Source of the DNA: an uncultured Actinomycetes bacterium
GTDB taxonomy: Bacteria; Actinomycetota; Actinomycetes; Nanopelagicales; Nanopelagicaceae
Length of the DNA: 40,429 nt
Reading direction: 5' to 3'
NCBI GenBank assembly: GCA_903867285.1
Contig: CAIPQX010000121.1
Span: 1-40,429, forward strand
The notes under the pieces were generated by a model that was not told the DNA's origin, ran no database searches, and saw only the letters and a list, made by a program, of their open reading frames with translations. Made by a program: the position numbers and the translations under genes. The stretch's first letter is position 1. Each line of letters starts with the position of its first letter. This document shows positions 8,451 to 16,938 of the stretch, in pieces.

Positions 8451-9340
8451 ATAAAGCGCTCCTTCTCGGATCCGCGCTCGCACTCATCATTGCAGCGCCG
8501 GTTCAAGCAGCAACCAAAGTTCCAGCGATTGCCTTGATACCACTTCAACCAACGGTCTCAACCAATTTCTCGGGGGGAGACCAAGTCCAAAAATTAATTA
8601 CCTCTCCATCCGGGATTTTCCTTATCGGCACCGTCGAATCCACCACTTCACCGTTAGTCACATCACCTTCCCTGGGAAGTAGTGATGGATTTATTTCCGC
8701 CTTAAATTCACTAGGTGCAAAACTTTGGGAGCTACGGCTCGGCACTTCAGGCGATGATGTAGCAACAGCGGGTTGTATCGATGCTTCTGGCACGATCTGG
8801 GTAGCTGGCTCATCTGCGGTTGCCGCGAGCAGTTCCACGCCTGCACCAGGGTTAAACCGACTCACTATCTGGCAAATTAGCGCTGGCGGCCTGCTTGAAA
8901 ATACCTTTACCAAGGATCTTACGGATATCGATATTCCTACATCCATTGCGCTCAAAGGCGCTAATTTCATTATTCAAGGCGCATCCAACAAGCGGGGCCT
9001 GCCGGGTTTTGCCGTCTCTCTCACTCCGCTGGGCAAGATTGGCACAGTCAAAAATAACGCCGCCGCGGTCGCAAGTTCCCCCCAGATTTTTAATGCCACG
9101 AGCGTCGCATATAGTTGGCAGAGTTACATAACATCGAAAACTATTACTGGAGTTACCGGACTGCCAACCAATCAGAAGACTCTCGTGCTCGTTAAGCGCG
9201 CGCCGAAAGTAAAAACGATGAAGGCTATCTATTCAATTGCAGGGACACCACTTTCTTTGCAATATCAGAGCGGAATCGGAGTGGTCGAATTAACTCAAGG
9301 CGCTGGAACCTACTATTTGACAATCATTCACACTAAATAA
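8447..9340 (+). CDS. Secreted protein with an SBBP-like beta-propeller repeat
   Basis: A 297-residue protein with a clear signal peptide (about residues 1-22, hydrophobic core LLLGSALALIIAAP, then VQAA). The mature part is rich in Ser, Thr and Gly. One stretch resembles an SBBP/beta-propeller repeat: GSSDGFISALN followed by LGAKLWELRLG, GDDVA and IWVAGSS. The remaining sequence looks all-beta but I cannot name a family. The GTG start overlaps the proC stop, so translation is probably coupled. It ends one base before the 3' end of the convergent metallopeptidase gene, another secreted protein. An extracellular or surface role is likely; substrate or partner is unknown. Confidence 0.8.
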   Translation: MNKALLLGSALALIIAAPVQAATKVPAIALIPLQPTVSTNFSGGDQVQKLITSPSGIFLIGTVESTTSPLVTSPSLGSSDGFISALNSLGAKLWELRLGTSGDDVATAGCIDASGTIWVAGSSAVAASSSTPAPGLNRLTIWQISAGGLLENTFTKDLTDIDIPTSIALKGANFIIQGASNKRGLPGFAVSLTPLGKIGTVKNNAAAVASSPQIFNATSVAYSWQSYITSKTITGVTGLPTNQKTLVLVKRAPKVKTMKAIYSIAGTPLSLQYQSGIGVVELTQGAGTYYLTIIHTK

Positions 9341-9341
9341 T

Positions 9342-11726
9342 TTAGATTGCTTTAAAAAGTTGTAACTTTCCCCCAACACCTACAAGCGCGTAACGAATCT
9401 TGTTGATGGTGATCCATGAAGCACTCAATGTGTTAATTAAAGTTGCGGCAGTGACAAGTGAGACAGTCATATCGTTGTTGTTGAAAGCGCATAATCGGTT
9501 CTGACAATTAAAAAGTGTATGCAACCCATCACTATATAGAGGCGCACTTGGTGTTCCATAGATATCGGTACTCGCAGAGGTGACTGGACCCGAGTTTGAA
9601 ATATCCATAAGGCGCAATTGATTTGGATCGGGTATCGAAGTACCACTGGCGGCCATCCACACCCCAGTGACATTCTTTCCAGAAAGAGCCAGCGACACGT
9701 CATAGCCAGCCACGGCAACATCGCCACCGTAGGTATCCAGAGCGGTGTACTGCCAATCCTCTGGATATGGACTGGCGCGAGTGGCGAGCCTAACTTCTCC
9801 CTGAAGAGCCTGCTTCTGTCGATTTACCTGCAAAATTGAATCGTAAAGCAGGTAGATCGAGCGTCCCACATTAAGCGCCTTGAGATGGAAGCCAACATCT
9901 CCGGTGGTGTGCCCATTTGTAGCGGAATCACCGTCGACGACTTGGTAAACCCACTTCCCGATGGTGGTTCCCTGCTGGACAGCTGCCAAAATGATGCCTT
10001 CACTCTGGTCACGATAAAAAATTTGCAGACCATCAGGCGTATCTACGCAGGCACTGGCCCCGCTGACATCACTTGCGGTACGCACTCGATTGGGGTCCGA
10101 GTATTTAATGATTGTTGGTCCATTGCCATCAACCACGGAGTAAGTCCAAGTTTTTCCGTTGTAACCCGCATAGCGCAGTTGCCTATTTAGCATGTCCGCG
10201 TAGACGATATCGAGCCTCTGATTTTTGCCAGCGGCGGAGGTGCAGACCGCTATGTTTCCGGCTACATCATCCTTGGTTCGCCCGCCTAAATTAGAGTTTC
10301 CATCTACAACGCTCTTAACCCAAACTTTGCCATTCCACGTTGCGAGTTTGATATCTCCAGCTTTGCCATCGGAATATACAACTGTGGGAGCGCCCCTAAA
10401 TGTGGTCGTCGCTAAGAACTTTGCATCTGCGCTCGGATCCATCACCGTTGATTTCCAGGGCGCCTGTGGGAAGATCGCATTGGTAGTTTGTGGCGGAGAA
10501 ATTCCCAGTTGATTGATCGCTGTGACCGAGAATGAGTAGTGCGAACCATTCTTTAGTCCGCTCACCGTTACGGGGCTTGTCTCCGCCTGAATGTTCGCAC
10601 CAGTCTCATTCACGGTAATTGAGTATGAGATAACTTGAGCAGTTCGCGCATTATCTGGTGGATCGAAACTGATTATGGCGGACCTATCTCCCACTATTGC
10701 GAATACGTTGCGCGGAGAATCAGGTATCCCTACGGGAATCCCTGGGGCAGGCTTTAATCGCATATCAGCCAACATGCCCAGTAAGAGCGGACCTGGAGTA
10801 TGGAAAACAGCTCCTGAAGGCCAAGAAGGTGACATCAGTGCATTTGCGCCGCTATTTTGAAATGTACTTTGATCCAAGTGACTTATCGAAGAGCCAGCTT
10901 GATATGGATTCGGTGTGTACAAACGGGGTTTGATTCCATTATTCGCTGCAATGCCATTCTTCCCCGACCAGACTAATGGACTTTGGAATGCGGCTCCCAA
11001 CTCTGCAGACGGCGATGCCACATCCATCAGGCGTCCACCGTCTGGAGTTTGGGCATACGCGTCAAATGCAGTGGGCTGATCGATACTTCCATATTGCGAG
11101 AAGGGATCGAATGAGTCGTTGGAGAGGAAACCCAGCCCATGAGCAACTTCATGCAGGATGATCGACTCTAAGTCATAGAGATTAGGCGGACAGTTTCCAT
11201 CGGTGCCAAGATAGAAGGAATTGACCATGGTCGCGTTGATGTTAATTGATATCTCTGGATTGGCGGGATCAAGGTCTTTCCCGGCGAGGGCATTTGCCAT
11301 TGCAGAGGAGTACCAGAGCGTTGGATCAGGGGCACCGTTAAAGTTGTGAAAAAAGCTAACGGGAGATGCCGCTGCCAAAATTCCTGATGTACCTTGCTGA
11401 ACAAAATTAGCAACGACGTTCACGGGAACAGATGAACTCCAATTATCTGACCAGATATCAATCGCAGCCTGAACGGCGCTCTGTTCCAAGACCGGCACAT
11501 TTACATAATTAACTTTGATGTTGCTCAGAATTCCGACCTGCATACCGACCGGAATTGGCCCTGCTGAATTCACTTTTGGCGATACGGCGGTACTCCCAGA
11601 GCGATAGAAATTTACCCAAGGAGCGGGAACCTTCTCTGCAACGAGCGCTTGCGCCGGAGTAATGCTGGAGAGAGTGGATATAAAGAGGGCAACGAGCAGG
11701 GTTTTTACCAGATTTTTGGCTCGCAT
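9342..11726 (-). CDS. Secreted zinc metallopeptidase with FN3 domain and C-terminal propeller-like repeats
   Basis: A 794-residue secreted protein. The ATG at 11726 gives a proper signal peptide (MRAKNLVKTLLVALF, ending near AQA at residue 27). A longer frame from 11822 would bury this peptide and cover the divergent grx start, so I reject it. Minus-strand TAAGAT lies 8 bases before the ATG. The catalytic region has HEVAHGLGF with H192, E193 and H196; downstream SHLDQSTF and NALMSPSW resemble the Met-turn region of metzincin-like secreted peptidases. A fibronectin type III-like domain spans about residues 335-430. The last 365 residues contain about five repeats built on W-x3-V-x-D(G), near residues 425, 468, 527, 590 and 657, suggesting a beta-propeller. 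No sortase signal or C-terminal anchor is seen. Peptidase activity is inferred from the motif. Confidence 0.85.
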   Translation of the reverse strand: MRAKNLVKTLLVALFISTLSSITPAQALVAEKVPAPWVNFYRSGSTAVSPKVNSAGPIPVGMQVGILSNIKVNYVNVPVLEQSAVQAAIDIWSDNWSSSVPVNVVANFVQQGTSGILAAASPVSFFHNFNGAPDPTLWYSSAMANALAGKDLDPANPEISININATMVNSFYLGTDGNCPPNLYDLESIILHEVAHGLGFLSNDSFDPFSQYGSIDQPTAFDAYAQTPDGGRLMDVASPSAELGAAFQSPLVWSGKNGIAANNGIKPRLYTPNPYQAGSSISHLDQSTFQNSGANALMSPSWPSGAVFHTPGPLLLGMLADMRLKPAPGIPVGIPDSPRNVFAIVGDRSAIISFDPPDNARTAQVISYSITVNETGANIQAETSPVTVSGLKNGSHYSFSVTAINQLGISPPQTTNAIFPQAPWKSTVMDPSADAKFLATTTFRGAPTVVYSDGKAGDIKLATWNGKVWVKSVVDGNSNLGGRTKDDVAGNIAVCTSAAGKNQRLDIVYADMLNRQLRYAGYNGKTWTYSVVDGNGPTIIKYSDPNRVRTASDVSGASACVDTPDGLQIFYRDQSEGIILAAVQQGTTIGKWVYQVVDGDSATNGHTTGDVGFHLKALNVGRSIYLLYDSILQVNRQKQALQGEVRLATRASPYPEDWQYTALDTYGGDVAVAGYDVSLALSGKNVTGVWMAASGTSIPDPNQLRLMDISNSGPVTSASTDIYGTPSAPLYSDGLHTLFNCQNRLCAFNNNDMTVSLVTAATLINTLSASWITINKIRYALVGVGGKLQLFKAI

Positions 11727-11734
11727 AGATAAAA

Positions 11735-11740
11735 ATCTTA
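11735..11740 (-). promoter_or_regulatory. Probable -10 of the secreted metallopeptidase gene
   Basis: TAAGAT on the minus strand, 8 bases before the ATG at 11726, in a 36-bp divergent intergenic region. It fits the leaderless pattern of this window. Confidence 0.4.
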
Positions 11741-11741
11741 G

Positions 11742-11754
11742 TCCTCTGAGAGGA
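11742..11754. promoter_or_regulatory. 13-bp inverted repeat in a divergent promoter region
   Basis: TCCTCT-G-AGAGGA is a perfect inverted repeat with a one-base centre, midway between the divergent metallopeptidase and glutaredoxin-like genes. The right arm AGAGGA also serves as a Shine-Dalgarno sequence 8 bases before the ATG at 11763, so the symmetry may be a coincidence of the ribosome binding site. Confidence 0.3.
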
Positions 11755-11762
11755 TAGATACC

Positions 11763-12008
11763 ATGCGCCAAGTTCAGATCTACTCCAGGAAGGGCTGCCA
11801 TCTCTGCGAAGAGGCGCTGCAAACCTTAGAAGTTCTGCAGAAAGAACTGAACTTTGAAATTCAAGAGGTATTTATTGATGGCGATGCTGACCTTGAGTAC
11901 AAATATGGGGAGCAGGTGCCGGTAATTCAGATTGACGGTCAAGCCCACGACTTCTTTACCGTTAATCCAGCGCGATTCCGGAGATCCTTCAAAGAGCTCC
12001 AAAAATAG
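11763..12008 (+). CDS. Glutaredoxin-like protein (DUF836 type)
   Basis: An 81-residue thioredoxin-fold protein. The redox motif CHLC is at C12-C15 in YSRKGCHLCEEAL, and the cis-proline region is seen as QVPVIQIDG. It lacks the extra helices of thioredoxin and fits the glutaredoxin-like DUF836 family found in actinobacteria (for example the Rv0508 type, from memory). Likely role: cytoplasmic thiol-disulfide exchange, electron donor unknown. ATG start with AGAGGA 8 bases upstream. It is divergent from the metallopeptidase gene and convergent with the XPB helicase gene, 15 bases away. Confidence 0.88.
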   Translation: MRQVQIYSRKGCHLCEEALQTLEVLQKELNFEIQEVFIDGDADLEYKYGEQVPVIQIDGQAHDFFTVNPARFRRSFKELQK

Positions 12009-12023
12009 ATAAGACTAGATAAT

Positions 12024-13673
12024 TTAATTATCTTTAGAGAGAATCTCATCCGCATCAATGATTCGATATGCATAACCCTGCTCCGCCAAGAAACGTTGGC
12101 GATTCTGTGCAAAGTCTTGATCGATAGTGTCTCGTGCCACAAGTGAGTAGAAGCGCGCGCTACGTCCATCAGCCTTAGGACGCAAGATTCGCCCGAGTCG
12201 TTGTGCCTCCTCTTGTCTAGATCCGAAAGTTCCAGAGACTTGAATTGCAATCGTCGCATCTGGGAGATCGATAGAGAAGTTGGCAACTTTAGAGACAACC
12301 AAACACTTTATTTCACCACTACGATAAAGATTAAAGAGCCGTTCGCGTTCCTTGACAGGAGTATCTCCCTTAATAACTGGAACTCCTAGTTCAGCTCCTA
12401 GTGCATCGATCTGATCTAAGTACTGACCAATGACGAGAACTTGATCTTCTGAATGTGCTCTAGCTAACGCGATCGCTACATCGTGCTTTGTCTGTGTTGT
12501 AGAACAGAAACGGTAACGATCTTCTTGCTCTGCGGTTGCATAATTGAGGCGCTCTTCTTCGGTGAGAGTAATGCGGACCTCTACGCAATCTGCCGGTGCA
12601 ATATAACCCTGAGATTCAATCTCTTTCCAGGGAACGTCAAAGCGCTTGGGGCCGATGAGAGAGAAAACTTCGCCCTCCATTCCATCTTCACGAACAAGCG
12701 TTGCGGTGAGACCGAGACGCCGTCTTGATTGAATATCTGCGGTGAAACGAAAGATTGGCGCGGGTAGAAGATGGACCTCATCGTAAATAATGAGTCCCCA
12801 GTCGATTGCATCGAATAGATCTAGGTGTGAGTAGACACCATTGCGGCGCATTGTCATGACTTGATAAGTTGCAATCGTTACCGGGCGAATCTCTTTCTTC
12901 GCTCCGGAATACTCTCCGATATCATCTTCGTGCAAAGTTGTGCGGCGGAGAAGTTCATCACGCCACTGGCGTGCTGCAACGGTATTTGTAACCAAGATCA
13001 ATGTTGTGGCTTTAGCGTGTGCCATGGCGGCTGCACCGACTATCGTCTTTCCAGCGCCACAAGGCAGGACAACAACCCCCGAACCTCCATGCCAAAATCC
13101 TTCAGCGGCCATCGCTTGATATTTACGAATCGACCAGCCCTCTTCCTTGAGGGCAATCTCATGGTGTTCTCCATCGACATAACCAGCAAAATCTTCGGCG
13201 GGCCAACCCAGTTTAAGTAGCGCCTGTTTTAGGAAGCCGCGTTGGCCGGGGTGGACTACAAGTGTTTCATCATCGATCTGAAGGCCAAGCATTGGTGCAA
13301 TCTTTTTGCCGCGGGTAACTTCACGAAGTACTGCTGGATCGTTGGAGACCAAGGTAAGGCCATGGACGGGGTGAGCTTCGAGCCTAAGGCGGCCATAACG
13401 CGACATCGTCTCGGCAATATCAATAAGAAGTGCATGTGGAACAGCGAAGCGCGAGTACTTCAAAAGTGTATCTACCACCCGCTCGGCATCGAGACCCGCG
13501 GCGCGAGCATTCCAGAGACCGAGAGGCGTGAGTCGATAGGTATGAATATGTTCTGGAGATTTTTCTAATTCTGCAAAGGAGGCAATCGCTCTACGGCATT
13601 CATCAGAGAGTGGATGGTCGATATCGAGCAGAAGAGTTTTGTCGCTCTGAACAATCAGTGGACCATCAGCCAT
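12024..13673 (-). CDS. DNA repair helicase XPB (ERCC3-like)
   Basis: A 549-residue superfamily 2 helicase of the bacterial XPB group, which unwinds DNA 3' to 5' and is linked to nucleotide excision repair. The N-terminal 180 residues form the XPB-specific damage-recognition-like part. Walker A PCGAGKT is at 204-210, the DEVH box at 298-301, motif III GLTATLVRED at 321-330 (including the RED motif of XPB), and motif VI as QRLGRILRP near residue 490. Length agrees with mycobacterial XPB (Rv0861c). The ATG overlaps the stop of the M20 peptidase by one base (TAATG). The last gene of a minus-strand cluster with the helicase-C_3 protein gene. Confidence 0.95.
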   Translation of the reverse strand: MADGPLIVQSDKTLLLDIDHPLSDECRRAIASFAELEKSPEHIHTYRLTPLGLWNARAAGLDAERVVDTLLKYSRFAVPHALLIDIAETMSRYGRLRLEAHPVHGLTLVSNDPAVLREVTRGKKIAPMLGLQIDDETLVVHPGQRGFLKQALLKLGWPAEDFAGYVDGEHHEIALKEEGWSIRKYQAMAAEGFWHGGSGVVVLPCGAGKTIVGAAAMAHAKATTLILVTNTVAARQWRDELLRRTTLHEDDIGEYSGAKKEIRPVTIATYQVMTMRRNGVYSHLDLFDAIDWGLIIYDEVHLLPAPIFRFTADIQSRRRLGLTATLVREDGMEGEVFSLIGPKRFDVPWKEIESQGYIAPADCVEVRITLTEEERLNYATAEQEDRYRFCSTTQTKHDVAIALARAHSEDQVLVIGQYLDQIDALGAELGVPVIKGDTPVKERERLFNLYRSGEIKCLVVSKVANFSIDLPDATIAIQVSGTFGSRQEEAQRLGRILRPKADGRSARFYSLVARDTIDQDFAQNRQRFLAEQGYAYRIIDADEILSKDN

Positions 13674-14743
13674 TAAATTAATTCCTTAATGAGCCCCGCT
13701 ATGAGCGAGATTCGAGTATCGATACGGCTAGCAAAGATATGTTCGTGAGCAGCGTGTGCTCCATAGCCAGAAGCTCCAAGTCCATCCAACACTTTTCCGC
13801 CAACAGCCGCCGCCAGATTTCCGTCGCTGGCACCGCCCACTGAAACGTGGCCAACTGGGGGTAGACCTAACTTCTTGGCAACGGATTCAATCAATTCGTA
13901 TAACTCTGCAGTTGCCGCATGTTCGAGCGGAGGTCGGTTGATTCCTCCGGTAATTTCGATTCTTGCCTCGGGATGCAGTGGCAGCAAGGCCTTGATAGCT
14001 GCATCAACACGACTGAGTTCAGCAGAGAGGAACGAGCGAGCGTCAACATCGAGTGATGCTGTGGCCGGAACAGTATTTGTTGTTGAACCCGAGTGCATCA
14101 AGGTTGGTACCACAGTGGTTCCATGCTCTGGGTTCTCTAAAGCAGAGAGCGCAAGTGCAATCCGCGAAATTTCGGTTGTCGCGTTGATTCCCTTTTCGGG
14201 TTCGAGTCCGGCATGTGCAGCGCGACCGTGGATGGTGATGCGATACATCGATGTACCTTTGCGACCGATCTTTACAGTGTCATCAATAGATGATTCAAAG
14301 ACGAGAGTCGCCTTAGCGGATTTTGCGAGGGTTTCGATGAGTTCACGAGAAGAATGCGAACCGATCTCTTCATCCGTTGTGCCGATCAAGGCGACCTTTT
14401 CAAAGGCCTGCGGAATATCTTTTATGGCATACATGGCTTGCAGAAAGCCAGCTTTCATATCGAAGATTCCCGGACCGAATATTTGGTCCCCATCTACACG
14501 CCAGAGCGGAAGATAAGAGTCGGTTGGCCAAACGGTATCGAGATGGCATAGCAGTACTACTTCTGGCTTTTCGGCTCCCCACCAGAATACGGGGCGTCCA
14601 CCAGCGTTCGTGATACGAGCTGGTTGCGAAAGATTGCGAGCGCTAATGTGAAGAGCGAGATCGACGACCTTGGTGCAGGCGGCAATATCTTCACTCGGGG
14701 ATTGGCACTCCACGAGCTCTTGCAGGTCGGCGAGAAAAGTCAT
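13673..14743 (-). CDS. M20 family metallopeptidase (ArgE/DapE/CPG2 superfamily)
   Basis: A 356-residue cytoplasmic di-zinc hydrolase; no signal peptide. Metal ligands and catalytic residues are visible: H67 and D69 in HLDTV, D95 in FDMKAG, the catalytic pair E125-E126 in TDEEIGS, E150, and a C-terminal HEH around 333-335. The dimerisation lid with GRAAHAG (H177) lies between. The arrangement resembles glutamate carboxypeptidase/CPG2-like members more than DapE. The substrate cannot be read from sequence. It sits between the genes for the helicase-C_3 protein (9-base gap) and XPB (1-base overlap), so it is probably co-transcribed with them. ArgE or DapE function is possible but not supported by the neighbours. 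Confidence 0.9.
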   Translation of the reverse strand: MTFLADLQELVECQSPSEDIAACTKVVDLALHISARNLSQPARITNAGGRPVFWWGAEKPEVVLLCHLDTVWPTDSYLPLWRVDGDQIFGPGIFDMKAGFLQAMYAIKDIPQAFEKVALIGTTDEEIGSHSSRELIETLAKSAKATLVFESSIDDTVKIGRKGTSMYRITIHGRAAHAGLEPEKGINATTEISRIALALSALENPEHGTTVVPTLMHSGSTTNTVPATASLDVDARSFLSAELSRVDAAIKALLPLHPEARIEITGGINRPPLEHAATAELYELIESVAKKLGLPPVGHVSVGGASDGNLAAAVGGKVLDGLGASGYGAHAAHEHIFASRIDTRISLIAGLIKELI

Positions 14744-14752
14744 GGGGTAAGC

Positions 14753-16912
14753 CTAACTGGCGGGGCTTACGCCGGTGATGCGGGGGATACGGAAATGGGC
14801 GATCTCGCCTGTGGCGTGGTCGCGTGCGACCAAAGTACCCAGTGAGATGGAGAGTGGGTCGATTAATCTATTGGAAACTCCACCGTTGGAGTCCGCGTAG
14901 CCAATGGTGAGGCTGGCTCGCTCCTCAATGTATTGATGAAGGAGGTCAACGGTCTCATTTGCGGTGGTGCGCGGAACATCGCGCGGCTTATGGGAACTGG
15001 CTCGTTCTCCAGCCCGAAGTGCCCGGACGGCGGAGGAGATTAACGTTTCACTAGGAGCTGTCAGTTCGGAGTTCACGCGTGGAGGTTTTGGTCTCGCCTT
15101 GGCACGTCTCACCTTAGGAGCAGAGATGAGCACGCCTGTCTCATTTTCTGCGGCAGGCAGGTATCCGCCTTCGCGGAGAATCCGCATTAGTTCACCGCTA
15201 TCTGTATCACTGATCAAAACTTGTGGTGCGAGTTTGCGAAGCCGCAGGTGCTCTAACCGTTTATCGTGAAATATCTCTTGGACGAGACCTTCATCTTCAC
15301 AACGTAGGTATGAGGTCGTGCTACCAGCACGCAACTTTCCATGGCGCTTTGCAACATCTGAAATCAAATAATCTAAAGGCTGTGGCATCGGAGTCTTAGA
15401 AATCTTCTTTAAGAAATCCTTGATTTGATCTCCTGTTTGCCCATGGTCTAAGCCCCGTCGAATTGACGATTCACTAAAGCGATAGACACTGGCGCCGCCA
15501 CGACTTTCGATATCTGCGATAGTACCGATGGCATTTGCAAGTTCCAAAGTGAGTGGACCTGGTGCAATTGCGCTGTTATCGGCTTGAATTAAAATGTGGT
15601 CAACTGGTTTTGGCAGCGCCTTCTCAACACCTAAATCTTCTTGTGCGATGAGCGCGGTCGCAAAAGTTGAAATAGCGCCTTGCCCCGTCAATCCCAACCA
15701 CTCGGCTTCGCGAAGAATCCACTCCGAGTAATCTCGGTTGGCCCGTGTTGGAAGCAACCAGGAAAGTGTTGCTGTCATTGAGTCTAAAGCTGGATCAATT
15801 CCCGGATGGTCCTTAAGTAATTTAAGAATTACCTTCTTCAACGTGGATACTCCACCGCGATCTAGCTCAGGACCCAAAGCGGCGATGTTCTTCGAATCAC
15901 TCTTGCCAATCAGTCCACTGACTCGAGAAGTTTCCATCCAGAGCGTGACCAACGCATGCCACTGCTCTTCAATGCTCTTGGTAAGCCAAAGATCGAAGGC
16001 GCTTGTGGGCAGAATCTGATCATCGGTATCTATAACTATTAGCCCGCCGATATAGAGAAGTTCTGCCACAAAGGCGGCACAGCTTTCGGAAATGCCCAGG
16101 TGTTCAGCGGTACGTTTTAAATCACGAACCCCTAATCCACCTGATCGCAGCGCTGTAGGCGGTTCATCAGACCAGTTGTGTCCCAACTCTTCGGCCCAAC
16201 GGACGAAGGTTGAAATATTTGCGATGGCAGCAAGATCCGCCGACTTCTGCGCCCTAGTTACTCCTTCTACAGTAGGGCGGATTGGCTGCAATGCTTTGAA
16301 GACTTTTCCCTCGCGAAAATGCATCGCCACTTCGCGTGGCAGAAGGACAGTTTGCGAATCAAAGGGAACGAGAAAATTATTGTCCAATAACCATTTGATC
16401 GCTGGAGGAGCCTTTTTAATATCGGCAATCTGTCCCTTAGGTGGACCCCAAACCATCTTGCCCAAAGTTTCGACCGCCCCTTTGGGAGAGTTTTCTAGGG
16501 CCGCAAAATCGAAAGGCTTGGAACTTTTGGCCCCAAGCCCAGCAGGATATTCTCCAATAAGGGTGCGCACATTTGATGTCACGCGGTAGCACTCACCATC
16601 CCGGTAGATGAGAGCGATCTCCCACAGGGATTCAATTGCGCGAATAGCGTCTTCAGAGGTTACTTCGACAATTTGTTGAACAGCGATTGGTTCATCGAGG
16701 GTACAAATAGCAGTCAAAATATCGAGGCGAAATTTATCTAGCGCTTCACGAGCTCGCAACAAACTCGGCGCTGAATTAGCGCGCGCAGCAAGCGCCATCA
16801 CATCCGTTGGAACGGGTGAGATTAGATCAGGACGAAGAGCGAAGAGCGCTTTGATCTCATCATCAGATCGATTGCGCAACTCTTCGGTGAAGGAGATCGC
16901 TGGGGTAGACAT
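14753..16912 (-). CDS. Helicase-associated protein with XPB/Ssl2-like C-terminal (helicase_C_3) region and WYL-like tail
   Basis: A 719-residue protein of the family that sits next to XPB in actinobacteria (Rv0862c in M. tuberculosis, from memory). There is no Walker A motif. The N-terminal third looks helical with winged-helix-like parts. The central region (about 430-560), with HILIQADNSAIAPGPL, RFSESSIRRGLDHG and YLISDVAKRHGKLRAG, is the helicase_C_3 section. The C-terminal 70 residues, with LLHQYIEERASLTIGY and IDPLSISL, resemble a WYL-like ligand-binding module. The likely role is as a partner or regulator of XPB. ATG start; 26 bases downstream of the HAD gene on the same strand, with a possible TAATGT 9 bases upstream. 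Confidence 0.88.
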   Translation of the reverse strand: MSTPAISFTEELRNRSDDEIKALFALRPDLISPVPTDVMALAARANSAPSLLRAREALDKFRLDILTAICTLDEPIAVQQIVEVTSEDAIRAIESLWEIALIYRDGECYRVTSNVRTLIGEYPAGLGAKSSKPFDFAALENSPKGAVETLGKMVWGPPKGQIADIKKAPPAIKWLLDNNFLVPFDSQTVLLPREVAMHFREGKVFKALQPIRPTVEGVTRAQKSADLAAIANISTFVRWAEELGHNWSDEPPTALRSGGLGVRDLKRTAEHLGISESCAAFVAELLYIGGLIVIDTDDQILPTSAFDLWLTKSIEEQWHALVTLWMETSRVSGLIGKSDSKNIAALGPELDRGGVSTLKKVILKLLKDHPGIDPALDSMTATLSWLLPTRANRDYSEWILREAEWLGLTGQGAISTFATALIAQEDLGVEKALPKPVDHILIQADNSAIAPGPLTLELANAIGTIADIESRGGASVYRFSESSIRRGLDHGQTGDQIKDFLKKISKTPMPQPLDYLISDVAKRHGKLRAGSTTSYLRCEDEGLVQEIFHDKRLEHLRLRKLAPQVLISDTDSGELMRILREGGYLPAAENETGVLISAPKVRRAKARPKPPRVNSELTAPSETLISSAVRALRAGERASSHKPRDVPRTTANETVDLLHQYIEERASLTIGYADSNGGVSNRLIDPLSISLGTLVARDHATGEIAHFRIPRITGVSPAS

Positions 16913-16938
16913 AACTGCCCTACATTACTGGGGTTTTC

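Noticed and set aside
11727..11822. N-terminal extension of the metallopeptidase from 11822
   Set aside because: It would bury the signal peptide, cover the divergent glutaredoxin-like start and span a likely -10 element.
13875..14516. 213-codon plus-strand frame
   Set aside because: Antisense to the M20 peptidase gene, whose metal ligands are complete.
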